From assembly GCF_002813915.1 (NCBI RefSeq), contig NZ_CP019335.1:3083777-3147776 (forward strand): a stretch of DNA of 64,000 nucleotides, in the 5' to 3' direction. Within the stretch, counting starts at the first letter, position 1. Each line of letters opens with the position of its first letter. Positions 1 to 7,687 of the stretch are shown in pieces. Below the pieces are notes generated by a model. The model was given only the letters and a program-made list of their open reading frames with translations. It was not told the DNA's origin and made no database searches. The stretch is from Tenacibaculum sp. SZ-18 (GTDB lineage Bacteria > Bacteroidota > Bacteroidia > Flavobacteriales > Flavobacteriaceae). Made by a program: the position numbers and the translations under genes.

Positions 1-372
1 ATCTTGCATTGTTATCCTTATTAACTTCATTAAACCATCAATGTTTAAAGAGGTTAAAGATTGGTCTCCTATTGTTATATATTGGAGTTCTGTGTTTGCA
101 GTTAAATCAATAGACTGAATAGGATTTCCTTTAAGTCGTATTTCAACTAAATTTGTAAAATCTTCAAGTCCAGTTAAATCTTGAATTCCCAAATTATTCA
201 TTGGTAAGAAAGTAATATTCTTAATATTATCCCTTAATACATAGTCATCCAGAACATCATCATACCCCTGATTTACCAAAAATTGTTCAAACGCATTATC
301 TGGGACAAATGTATGCTGTGAAAAGAGAGCCAGAGGAAAACATAGTATTAGAAGTAATTTTTTATAATTCAT
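1..372 (-). CDS. Secreted leucine-rich-repeat-type protein, N-terminal part (cut by window edge)
   Basis: An open frame of 124 codons runs from an ATG at 372 to the window edge without a stop. It opens with a signal peptide (Lys-Lys, then a Leu-rich core ending in ALFSQ). Next comes the segment FVPDNAFEQFLVNQGYDDVL, which is typical of the start of flavobacterial secreted LRR proteins, and then LRR-like units (NNLGIQDLTGLEDFTNL, GNPIQSIDLTANTELQYI). Such proteins usually carry a T9SS sorting domain at the far end, which lies outside this window. The start is supported by the signal peptide directly behind it. Function beyond a surface or secreted protein-binding role is unknown. Confidence 0.8.
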   Translation of the reverse strand, partial: MNYKKLLLILCFPLALFSQHTFVPDNAFEQFLVNQGYDDVLDDYVLRDNIKNITFLPMNNLGIQDLTGLEDFTNLVEIRLKGNPIQSIDLTANTELQYITIGDQSLTSLNIDGLMKLIRITMQD

Positions 373-502
373 ATTATTAGAGTTAATGATTATTAAATAT
401 TTTCGCTTTTATATTCATATATTAGTTTGTCAATTATTTCAAATCTTAACATTTTGAGAAAAAAAAGATTTTTTGTTAATATTTTTACATTTTTAAATAC
501 TA

Positions 503-1048
503 ATGGATAAATCTATAAAGGACATAGCACTGCAGGAGGAGTTAAGAAATGGTAATAAAAATTCTTTAAGGAAAGTTTATGTAAATTATAGAGACGATTT
601 TTTAAAGTATGCGTTTACCTACAATTTATCGGAAACTGATGCTTTAGATATTTACCATGACACCATCATTGCATTCAATAAAAGTTTTGCAATCAATAAA
701 ACAGTGCTAGAAAAAAGCTCTGTTAAAACTTATTTATTCGGAATTGGTAAAAACAAAATTTACAATCACTTTAAAAAATCAAAAAAAATAGTACTTGTTA
801 AGGATCAAAAGGAAGATGGTTATGACAGTATTTCCATAGAAAGTGTAGAGCCAACAATGGAACAAATTGCATTAAGCAAAGCTTTAAACAAGATTTCAAA
901 ATCTTGTAGAACACTCTTGCAATTATTTTATCTCAGAAACTTAAGTATTGAAGAGATATTAAAAGTGACTGATTACAAAGATGCGAATACTGTAAGTAGC
1001 CATAAATCTAGATGTATGAAAAAACTAAAAGAGTTAGTAGGAAAATGA
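503..1048 (+). CDS. RNA polymerase sigma factor, ECF (sigma-70) family
   Basis: 181 residues, the usual length for an ECF sigma factor. Region 2 lies at about residues 15-80 (RDDFLKYAFTYNLSETDALD, with aromatic and acidic residues for core binding and -10 recognition). Region 4 with its helix-turn-helix lies at about 125-178 (LSIEEILKVTDYKDANTVSS). The product directs RNA polymerase to a dedicated promoter set. Its stop codon overlaps the start of the next gene in an ATGA arrangement, so the two are translationally coupled, as is common for a sigma factor and its membrane partner. No target gene is adjacent: the next gene downstream is convergent. The regulon and signal are unknown. Confidence 0.9.
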   Translation: MDKSIKDIALQEELRNGNKNSLRKVYVNYRDDFLKYAFTYNLSETDALDIYHDTIIAFNKSFAINKTVLEKSSVKTYLFGIGKNKIYNHFKKSKKIVLVKDQKEDGYDSISIESVEPTMEQIALSKALNKISKSCRTLLQLFYLRNLSIEEILKVTDYKDANTVSSHKSRCMKKLKELVGK

Positions 1049-1737
1049 GTGATTATCAAAATTTAATACAAAAATACTTTGCTAAGAATTTGAATGTTAA
1101 TGAACGAGCTTTATTTGATTCTTTAAAAAGCAACAACGAAGAATTTATTGCTTTATTCAATGAGCATAAAAAAATGCATGCAGCATTTCAAATTATCGAA
1201 GATAAAGAAGTTAGCGATTTAATTAATTCAATAGAAAACAAAAAAGGAACAAAAAACATATTTTTAAAAATCGCTGCTGTACTTACCGTATTTATTAGTG
1301 GTTATTATTTTCTGTTTTATTCAGGTAATAATTTCGATTCATATTTAGACGAATACCCAAACGTACACTTTCCTATTACTAGGAGTGAAACCGAAAATGA
1401 CATTTATAAAGCATTTAGTGCTTATGAACAAAAAGACTACAAATTAGCAATTGAAAAATTTGATAATCTCTTACTGAAAGAAACTACACCAGAAATTAAG
1501 TTTTATAAAGCAATGGCTCTTTTGAGTATTGATAAAAAAGAACAAGCATTGTCTATTTTAAAAGAATTACAAAACTTTGATTTTGACTATTCCGAAGAAA
1601 CACTTTGGTATCTATCAATCACTCATTTATTGCTTGACGAAAAAAAATCAGCTAAATCCACTTTGGAATTAATGGACAAACAACAAATGAAATTTAAGAA
1701 AAGTCAAAGACAAGAACTATTGAACAAACTCAATTAA
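1045..1737 (+). CDS. Membrane protein with TPR-like C-terminus, probable anti-sigma partner
   Basis: 230 residues from the ATG at 1045, which overlaps the sigma factor stop; a longer frame from 1012 would lie inside the sigma gene and is not preferred. The N-terminal 65 residues are cytosolic and helical, with the pattern LIQKYFAKNLNVNERALFDS seen in Bacteroidota anti-sigma proteins. One membrane segment lies at about residues 72-92. The C-terminal part contains TPR-like helices (DIYKAFSAYEQKDYKLAIEK, then PEIKFYKAMALLSIDKKEQA). Inference: it holds the ECF factor at the membrane and the TPR region senses an envelope partner. It could instead be an accessory protein without anti-sigma activity. 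Confidence 0.7.
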   Translation: MSDYQNLIQKYFAKNLNVNERALFDSLKSNNEEFIALFNEHKKMHAAFQIIEDKEVSDLINSIENKKGTKNIFLKIAAVLTVFISGYYFLFYSGNNFDSYLDEYPNVHFPITRSETENDIYKAFSAYEQKDYKLAIEKFDNLLLKETTPEIKFYKAMALLSIDKKEQALSILKELQNFDFDYSEETLWYLSITHLLLDEKKSAKSTLELMDKQQMKFKKSQRQELLNKLN

Positions 1738-1738
1738 T

Positions 1739-2533
1739 TTATTTCAATCTTTCATTTAAATATTTCTTTGCTACTTTATAAATTTTATTCACTTCTTTTT
1801 TATCGAAACTGCTGTAATCTTCAAGCGGAAAGCACACCGTTGCAAAAGTTTTAAAAAATTTATATTCCTCAGAAGACAGAGATAACAACTTAAAAGAGTG
1901 TTCTAATACTTTATAAGTTGAACTTAAATCTTTATTCTTCTTTACAGATGGATACACCACGTAACTTCCAATGATTGGATACTCAGACCCTTTAAACGGC
2001 GTAATCGGAAAATTATCTAAAATACCTCCATCAGAATACAATTCACCGTTTATATCAATTGGATTAAACAACCCAGGAACTGCACAAGATGCTAAAACTG
2101 GCTTTCTTAAGTCTCCTTCACTAAAGTAATGAGTGACTCCTTTATTTAAATTAGTAGTCGATAAATATAAAGGAATCGATAACTCTTCAAATGTATCCTT
2201 AATTTTACCATTCAACAATTTTGAATAGTTATCAGAGTTAAAAATTCCAGCTTTACCAAAGGTTAACCACGAATACTGGAATATATCTGTCTTTTTAAAA
2301 AATGTTAAAATCTCTTTTGCTGAAACACCCGAAGCATACATCGAGCCTACCAAAGAACCTGCACTACAAGCTGAAATTGAATTTATTTTTATATTTCGTT
2401 TCTCCAATTCCTCTAGTAGTGAAATATGAGCTACTCCTTTTTCTCCGCCTCCACTCAATACCAAATTAATGGGAACACTCTTATCCAGTTTATTTAAATT
2501 ATCAATAGAGCACTTGTAGGATTCTTTAATCAT
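1739..2533 (-). CDS. Patatin-like phospholipase family protein
   Basis: 264 residues, the size of a single patatin domain. The oxyanion segment GGGEKG is at residues 28-33, the nucleophile elbow ACSAGS has Ser57, and the catalytic Asp lies in YSDGG (Asp168). Known members are Ser-Asp dyad lipid acyl hydrolases. The canonical GxSxG elbow is AxSxG here, because the first Gly is Ala. There is no signal peptide, so the protein is probably cytosolic. It is convergent with the sigma/anti-sigma pair, with stop codons two bases apart. The family is clear; the substrate is not. Confidence 0.85.
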   Translation of the reverse strand: MIKESYKCSIDNLNKLDKSVPINLVLSGGGEKGVAHISLLEELEKRNIKINSISACSAGSLVGSMYASGVSAKEILTFFKKTDIFQYSWLTFGKAGIFNSDNYSKLLNGKIKDTFEELSIPLYLSTTNLNKGVTHYFSEGDLRKPVLASCAVPGLFNPIDINGELYSDGGILDNFPITPFKGSEYPIIGSYVVYPSVKKNKDLSSTYKVLEHSFKLLSLSSEEYKFFKTFATVCFPLEDYSSFDKKEVNKIYKVAKKYLNERLK

Positions 2534-2612
2534 TTTGTTTCAATGTTTTCATAGTTAATTTCTGGTTAAAGATACTACGAAAATTAAATTCAATCAACCT
2601 TTCCTATATTAT

Positions 2613-2810
2613 ATGTGTAACGATTCAAATCAAATAAACCAACATCAAACTGTGATTGAAATTAAATTCATAATGAATAAAAACAATAGAAAGAGACGAA
2701 GTTTTAAAAAACATGTGAAATTTAAGTCATTCAAATTATTCACAAAAGTACGCATTGAGACTCCCGAGTTAACTCCTATCAAAAAGTATATCTCTTTAAA
2801 ACCAAAATAA
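2613..2810 (+). CDS. Small basic hypothetical protein (weak)
   Basis: A 65-codon frame with an internal ATG at codon 21 that would give a 45-residue, very basic peptide (NRKRRSFKKHVKFKSFKLFT). No family was recognised. In favour, it has a small-protein composition, does not overlap another gene and sits divergent from the patatin gene. Against, there is no clear promoter or conserved motif, and short Lys-rich frames arise easily in AT-rich DNA. Confidence 0.3.
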   Translation: MCNDSNQINQHQTVIEIKFIMNKNNRKRRSFKKHVKFKSFKLFTKVRIETPELTPIKKYISLKPK

Positions 2811-2916
2811 AACTTCTATCAAATTAAAATCTTTCCCTGTTATATTCTATACAAGACTAACATATTTGTTAAATAAATAGCTTACGAAATCGATAGCGAA
2901 AAAAAAATAAAAAAAA

Positions 2917-2948
2917 TTTGGTTAAGAGAAATTAATTTTTCAGATTTG
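2917..2948 (+). promoter_or_regulatory. Candidate promoter of the Phe/Tyr leader and operon
   Basis: A TTTG at 2917-2920 is followed after 20 bases by CAGATTTG at 2941-2948. This matches the Bacteroidota form TTTG-N(17-23)-TAnnTTTG with one mismatch (C for the first T). Transcription would start near 2955, about 20 bases upstream of the leader peptide start. Confidence 0.5.
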
Positions 2949-2976
2949 TCAACAACAAAATAACAACGAATAAGTT

Positions 2977-3057
2977 ATGTTACAAAACGTATGGCAAGGT
3001 TTCTATTTTTACTTTTACTTTTACAGTAAGAGGAGAGACTTTGTGTTATATGTTTAG
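2977..3057 (+). CDS. Phe/Tyr attenuator leader peptide
   Basis: A 26-codon open frame, ATG at 2977 and TAG at 3055, that is too short for standard gene calling. Codons 9-16 are TTC TAT TTT TAC TTT TAC TTT TAC, i.e. four Phe-Tyr pairs in a row; Phe22 and Tyr25 follow. It lies 64 bases upstream of pheA, the first gene of an operon that makes both Phe and Tyr. The frame overlaps the left arm of an antiterminator hairpin (3035-3047). Established mechanism for such leaders (pheL, hisL): a ribosome that stalls for lack of charged tRNA leaves this arm free, and one that reaches the stop covers it. Alternating codons for both end products suggest that it senses either amino acid. Confidence 0.85.
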   Translation: MLQNVWQGFYFYFYFYSKRRDFVLYV

Positions 3058-3090
3058 CTAGCTAATAAAATAATATAAATATAAAGTCTC
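3035..3090 (+). promoter_or_regulatory. Antiterminator hairpin of the Phe/Tyr attenuator
   Basis: GAGACTTT (3035-3042), inside the leader frame, is perfectly complementary to AAAGTCTC (3083-3090). The stem can extend to 3047/3078 with two G-U pairs, giving about 13 pairs. The right arm is also the 5' arm of the terminator, so the two hairpins exclude each other. Confidence 0.8.
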
Positions 3091-3113
3091 GATTACATCG
3101 AGGCTTTTTTTTT
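3083..3113 (+). terminator. Attenuator intrinsic terminator upstream of pheA
   Basis: The 11-pair stem AAAGTCTCGAT (3083-3093) / ATCGAGGCTTT (3097-3107) with loop TAC contains one G-U pair and is followed by nine T (3105-3113). It ends nine bases before the pheA start, so it can only act as a conditional terminator of the operon. Confidence 0.85.
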
Positions 3114-3121
3114 GATCTAAA

Positions 3122-3946
3122 ATGAAAAAAATAGCCATTCAAGGAATAGAAGGAAGCAACCACCACATTGTTGCAACTCAATTTTTCGATAAAAACATTT
3201 CACTAAAAGAATGTTTATCGTTCGATGTACTTGTTGATAGTTTAATTAACAATGAATCCAACCAAGCAATCATGGCAATTGAAAATACAATTGCTGGTTC
3301 TATTATTCCGAATTACGCATTAATCGACAAGAATAACCTTCACATTTCTGGAGAGTATTACTTACCAATTCATCATCATTTAATGGCGTTACCAAATCAG
3401 GATATATCAGAGATAAAAGAAGTTTGTTCACACCCAATGGCACTACTGCAGTGTAAAGAATTCTTCAAACAATACAAACATATAAAATTGGTAGAAGATG
3501 TTGATACAGCTGAGATTGCAAAACGAATATCTAAGAAAAAATTATCCGGCGTTGCTGCAATTGCACCTAAAATCGCTGCTGATATTTTCGAACTTGAAGT
3601 ATTAGAAGATGAAATTCAAACAATAAAAAATAATGCTACTCGCTTCGTTATTCTTCAAACTTCTCAACCAAAAAATGGAATAGATTCGATTAATAAAGCA
3701 TCATTAAAGTTTGAGTTAGATCATAAACGAGGAAGTTTAGCTGCCATTTTAAATGTAATGAGCGATTGTAAATTGAATCTTACCAAAATTCAATCGTTAC
3801 CAAAAATCGAAACACCATGGAAATATGCATTTTTCGTAGACGTGACTTTTGACACTTATGAAGATTACAAAAAAGCGAAAGCTATTATAGAAATTATGGC
3901 TACAGATTTTAAAATATTAGGAGAATACAAAAACGGAAGATCATGA
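3122..3946 (+). CDS. pheA: Prephenate dehydratase
   Basis: 274 residues. The catalytic domain covers about 1-180, beginning KKIAIQGIEGSNHHIVA and containing the substrate-site motif NNATRF near residue 178. A C-terminal ACT domain follows (about 195-274). The enzyme converts prephenate to phenylpyruvate in Phe synthesis. In the ACT domain the usual Phe-binding ESRP motif reads QSLP, so feedback inhibition may be altered. There is no fused chorismate mutase; that activity is on the last gene of the operon. It overlaps the next gene in an ATGA arrangement and lies directly behind the leader attenuator. Confidence 0.93.
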   Translation: MKKIAIQGIEGSNHHIVATQFFDKNISLKECLSFDVLVDSLINNESNQAIMAIENTIAGSIIPNYALIDKNNLHISGEYYLPIHHHLMALPNQDISEIKEVCSHPMALLQCKEFFKQYKHIKLVEDVDTAEIAKRISKKKLSGVAAIAPKIAADIFELEVLEDEIQTIKNNATRFVILQTSQPKNGIDSINKASLKFELDHKRGSLAAILNVMSDCKLNLTKIQSLPKIETPWKYAFFVDVTFDTYEDYKKAKAIIEIMATDFKILGEYKNGRS

Positions 3947-5097
3947 TAGAATTTGCAAACCGTTTACAAACCGTTGAAGAATACTACTTCTCTAAAAAGT
4001 TAAGAGAAGTTAGAGGATTAGTTGCTGAAGGAAAACCAATCATAAATATGGGAATTGGTAGTCCAGATTTAGCTCCACCAACCGAAGTAATTACAGCAAT
4101 TACGAAAAGTATGACTGAAGCTGGGGCTCATAAATACCAAAGCTACCAAGGAATTCCTGAGTTTAGAGCAGCTGTGAGTTCTTTTTACAAATCGAACTAC
4201 AATGTTTCTCTTGATACTAATACCGAAATACTTCCTTTAATGGGTAGTAAGGAAGGAATTATGCATATTTCATTAGCCATTTTAAATGAAGGGGACAGTG
4301 TTCTAATTCCTAATCCAGGTTACCCAACATACAGTTCAGTTACGAAACTTGTAGGTGCAAATCCTATATATTATGATTTAGTAGAAGAGCACAACTACCA
4401 ACCAAATTTTGAAGCTTTAGAGGAAGAGGATTTAAGTAACGTAAAACTAATGTGGATTAATTACCCACATATGCCAACAGGAACAAATGCTTCTGAAAAT
4501 ACGTTCAGAAATATTATTGAGTTTGCTAAAAAGCATAACATTGTTGTTGTAAATGACAATCCGTATAGTTTTATATTAAATGAAAAACCTACGAGTATTT
4601 TACAAGTTAACGGAGCAAAAGAAATAGCATTAGAATTAAACTCTCTAAGTAAATCTTTCAACATGGCAGGTTGGAGAGTTGGAATGTTATCGGGAAAACA
4701 AGAATTCTTAAATGAAATTTTAAAAGTGAAAACTCAAATGGATTCTGGAATGTTTTACGGAATTCAAAAAGGAGCTATAGCGGCTTTACAACTTTCAAAA
4801 GAATGGTTTAGTAGTATTAACTCAATTTATGAGGCCAGAAGAGCACTAATTCATGAACTTATAGAAAAATTAGGCCTTACTTGTAAAAAAGATGGTTCAG
4901 GAATGTTTGTTTGGACAAAAATTCCGTCTAACCAAAAATCAGAGGATTATATTGATAACCTTCTTCACAAGTACAATCTATTTGTTGCTCCTGGAAGTAT
5001 TTTCGGAAGTCAAGGTGAAGGATATATACGTTTTTCTTTATGCGTAAAAGAAGAAGACATAAAAACAGCGATTAAAAGGATAGATAATTTGGTGTAG
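3943..5097 (+). CDS. Class I/II PLP-dependent aminotransferase, probable aromatic aminotransferase
   Basis: 384 residues of fold-type I aminotransferase. The PLP-binding Lys lies in SLSKSFNMAGWR near residue 235, with NPGYPTYSS earlier and the C-terminal Arg in YIRFSLC. It is translationally coupled to pheA and lies two bases before tyrA. From its place between prephenate dehydratase and prephenate dehydrogenase, it probably converts phenylpyruvate to Phe and 4-hydroxyphenylpyruvate to Tyr. Sequence alone cannot exclude relatives that act on other amino acids, such as diaminopimelate aminotransferase. Confidence 0.88.
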   Translation: MIEFANRLQTVEEYYFSKKLREVRGLVAEGKPIINMGIGSPDLAPPTEVITAITKSMTEAGAHKYQSYQGIPEFRAAVSSFYKSNYNVSLDTNTEILPLMGSKEGIMHISLAILNEGDSVLIPNPGYPTYSSVTKLVGANPIYYDLVEEHNYQPNFEALEEEDLSNVKLMWINYPHMPTGTNASENTFRNIIEFAKKHNIVVVNDNPYSFILNEKPTSILQVNGAKEIALELNSLSKSFNMAGWRVGMLSGKQEFLNEILKVKTQMDSGMFYGIQKGAIAALQLSKEWFSSINSIYEARRALIHELIEKLGLTCKKDGSGMFVWTKIPSNQKSEDYIDNLLHKYNLFVAPGSIFGSQGEGYIRFSLCVKEEDIKTAIKRIDNLV

Positions 5098-5098
5098 T

Positions 5099-5962
5099 AT
5101 GAATGTATTTATAGTTGGTGTAGGATTAATCGGCGGAAGTTTGGCGCTAGATATTCAAAAAGAATTTAACAATGCTGTCATTTATGGAATAGACAGAAAT
5201 GAAGATCATTTAGAAGAAGCTTTGTCTTTAGAGATTATTGAAAAAAAAGCAACAAATCAAGATGTAGCAATAGCTGATATTGTAATTGTTTCTATTCCTG
5301 TAGATGTTTCTTTATATGTTATTCCTGAAATATTAAATTATATTCCAGACAACTGTTTGGTTTTAGATGTGGGATCTACAAAAGAATTGGTTTGTGATGC
5401 TATAGCTAATCATCCAAAAAGAAGAAATTTTTTAGCGACACATCCTATTGCAGGAACTGAATTTTCAGGACCGAAAGCTGCGTTAACAGATTTATATCGA
5501 GGAAAAACTAATATCATTTGTGAAGTAGAAAAAACCGCATTCAAATTGCAAGAAAAAGCTTTGGAGATTTTCTCAAAATTAGGAATGCGCATTCGATATA
5601 TGGATCCTAAATCCCATGATAAACATATTGCTTACGTATCACATTTATCTCACATCAGCTCTTTTATGTTAGGGAAAACAGTTATTGAAAAAGAGAAAAA
5701 CGAACGTGATATTTTCGATATGGCAGGAAGTGGTTTCGCTTCAACAGTGCGCTTGGCAAAAAGTTCACCAGCTATGTGGACTCCAATATTTGAACAAAAC
5801 AAAAATAATGTTCTAGAAACCCTAGATGAATACATTGAAAATTTACAAAACTTTAAAACGCTGTTAGAACAAAATAATTTTTCAGAAATCTACTCTGAAA
5901 TGGAAAACACCAATCATATCAAACAAATTTTAAACGGAATTCAAGAAGTAAAGCTTCCTTAA
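5099..5962 (+). CDS. tyrA: Prephenate dehydrogenase
   Basis: 287 residues. The nucleotide-binding motif GVGLIGGSL lies at residues 7-15, the catalytic region includes ATHPIAGTEFSGP, and a helical C-terminal dimerisation domain follows. It oxidises and decarboxylates prephenate to 4-hydroxyphenylpyruvate for Tyr synthesis. No fused chorismate mutase or ACT domain is visible. It is the third gene of the aromatic operon, one base behind the aminotransferase and 11 bases before the DAHP synthase gene, so it should share the leader attenuator. Confidence 0.93.
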   Translation: MNVFIVGVGLIGGSLALDIQKEFNNAVIYGIDRNEDHLEEALSLEIIEKKATNQDVAIADIVIVSIPVDVSLYVIPEILNYIPDNCLVLDVGSTKELVCDAIANHPKRRNFLATHPIAGTEFSGPKAALTDLYRGKTNIICEVEKTAFKLQEKALEIFSKLGMRIRYMDPKSHDKHIAYVSHLSHISSFMLGKTVIEKEKNERDIFDMAGSGFASTVRLAKSSPAMWTPIFEQNKNNVLETLDEYIENLQNFKTLLEQNNFSEIYSEMENTNHIKQILNGIQEVKLP

Positions 5963-5973
5963 AAAGACAAAAA

Positions 5974-7056
5974 ATGGAAAATACCAAAAAATTAAGAACA
6001 TGGTTAGATGATTTCAAATTAAGTCATCCATTAGTAATTGCAGGACCTTGTAGTGCAGAAACAGAAGAGCAAGTATTAAAAATTGCTCATGAATTGAAAG
6101 ATACTGATGCAACAGTATTAAGAGCGGGAATTTGGAAACCAAGAACAAGACCTGGAAATTTTGAAGGTGTTGGTGCACTTGGATTAAAATGGTTACAAAG
6201 AGCCAAGAAAGAAACCGGAATGTTAACTTCTACAGAAGTTGCCAATAAAGATCATGTGAAGTTAGCTCTAGAACACGACATTGATATTTTATGGATCGGA
6301 GCAAGAACAACGGTAAGTCCATTTATTGTTCAAGAAATTGCAGATGCTTTAGAAGGAACTGATAAGATTGTTTTAGTTAAAAATCCTGTAAATCCAGATT
6401 TAGCTTTATGGCTAGGTGCTATTGAGCGTTTATACTCTGCAAATATCAAAAAGTTAGGAGTTATTCACAGAGGATTTTCAACGTATGAAAAAACGAGATA
6501 CAGAAATAATCCGAATTGGCAAATTCCTATTGAATTACAGAATCGTTTCCCAGATTTACCATTAATCTGCGATCCTTCTCATATTGCTGGGCGTAGAGAC
6601 ATCATTTTTGATATCTGCCAGACTGCTTTAGATTTAAACTTTGACGGTTTAATGGTAGAAACTCACCACGATCCTGATAATGCTTGGAGTGATGCGAAAC
6701 AGCAAATTACTCCGGAAACATTAATCCAAATGATGGTAGATTTAAAAATCAGAAAAGAAACGGATACGGAAGCTGATTATAGTAATGCCTTAAATACATT
6801 AAGAACTCAAATTGATGTGGTAGATCATCAGTTAATTGAAATGTTAGGAAAACGTATGAAAATTTCTGATCAGATTGGTGCTTTAAAGAAAGACAAGAAC
6901 GTTGCGATTCTTCAAACAAAACGTTGGAACGAAATTCTAGGCAAAATGATTCTAGAAGGTGAAGAAAATAATTTAAGTGAAGAATTTGTACTCAGAATAT
7001 TTAAAGCAATTCACCAGGAAAGTATCAATCACCAGAAGAAAATTATTAACCAATAA
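5974..7056 (+). CDS. Bifunctional 3-deoxy-7-phosphoheptulonate synthase / chorismate mutase
   Basis: 360 residues. The N-terminal 265 form a type I (KdsA-like) DAHP synthase: AGPCSAE near the start, KPRTRPGNFEG, and DPSHIAGRRD with metal and phosphate ligands. The last 90 or so form an AroQ-type chorismate mutase (LRTQIDVVDHQLIEMLGKRM, then KAIHQESINHQ). The protein thus joins the entry step of the shikimate pathway to the step that commits chorismate to Phe/Tyr. It is the last gene of the operon, ahead of a strong terminator. In homologous fusions the mutase domain mediates feedback by prephenate; that is not testable here. Confidence 0.93.
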   Translation: MENTKKLRTWLDDFKLSHPLVIAGPCSAETEEQVLKIAHELKDTDATVLRAGIWKPRTRPGNFEGVGALGLKWLQRAKKETGMLTSTEVANKDHVKLALEHDIDILWIGARTTVSPFIVQEIADALEGTDKIVLVKNPVNPDLALWLGAIERLYSANIKKLGVIHRGFSTYEKTRYRNNPNWQIPIELQNRFPDLPLICDPSHIAGRRDIIFDICQTALDLNFDGLMVETHHDPDNAWSDAKQQITPETLIQMMVDLKIRKETDTEADYSNALNTLRTQIDVVDHQLIEMLGKRMKISDQIGALKKDKNVAILQTKRWNEILGKMILEGEENNLSEEFVLRIFKAIHQESINHQKKIINQ

Positions 7057-7085
7057 TAAATATTAAACCTTGCATACTGGCAAAA

Positions 7086-7121
7086 AAAGGACGTTTAAGA
7101 AATACTTAAACGTCCTTTAAT
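7086..7121 (+). terminator. Bidirectional intrinsic terminator
   Basis: Perfect 14-pair stem: AAAGGACGTTTAAG (7086-7099), loop AAATA, CTTAAACGTCCTTT (7105-7118). T-rich sequence follows on the + strand, and a run of seven A at 7082-7088 gives a U-tract on the - strand. It ends both the aromatic operon and the convergent gene at 7139. Confidence 0.85.
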
Positions 7122-7138
7122 TTTATACTCAAACAAAC

Positions 7139-7594
7139 TTATTGTTTCAATCTCTTGAAAATAAATCGAGTAATAAAAATTCCACTATTATCGCCTTTAC
7201 CTCCATAACTTTCAACTCCACTATTTACAAAGGCAAGTTCCCATCCATTTGCTACCATATCATTAATTTTTGAAGTAATTACAGCATCATTAGCTGCAAT
7301 ATTTTGAAAACGAATACCTCCTAAGTTAAAGAAGTTTAATAATTTAGTTTCATCAAAGTTTTTAACCCTGATTTCAGAACGATCAGATTTGTTTCTTTTA
7401 TCTTTTTTCTTGTCATCTGAACGTGTAGAAGTAAATTGCTTATAATCTCTATCTTCGTTGCTAGAAATTAATCGTGATCTACCCAAACCACTCGGAATAA
7501 TTGATTCTACACTTGTAACAACCTTATAATCATACTGTTGAGAGCTTACAGGAATTGCTATCATAGCAATAAGGATAAATAATACTTTTTTCAT
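7139..7594 (-). CDS. Secreted hypothetical protein
   Basis: 151 residues with a clear signal peptide (KKVLFILIAMIAIPVSS). The middle is charged and Lys/Asp/Arg-rich, about residues 60-80. The C-terminal part (ANGWELAFVNSGVESYG, ending GIFITRFIFKR) resembles small proteins in which a tryptophan-rich strand follows a helix, as in DUF4177-like folds, but the match is too weak for a family call. It is a single gene, convergent with the aromatic operon and sharing its terminator. Function unknown. Confidence 0.75.
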   Translation of the reverse strand: MKKVLFILIAMIAIPVSSQQYDYKVVTSVESIIPSGLGRSRLISSNEDRDYKQFTSTRSDDKKKDKRNKSDRSEIRVKNFDETKLLNFFNLGGIRFQNIAANDAVITSKINDMVANGWELAFVNSGVESYGGKGDNSGIFITRFIFKRLKQ

Positions 7595-7687
7595 AGTATT
7601 AAAATTTTAAAAATTAGTTGCGAATATACTTGTTTAATCTTTATAAAAATATTGTACTTTTCTACTATCCAACCAAACTAACCATTT

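Noticed and set aside
1012..1044. Longer N-terminus for the anti-sigma-like protein
   Set aside because: The extra 11 residues are encoded inside the sigma factor end; the ATGA overlap at 1045 is the standard coupled start.
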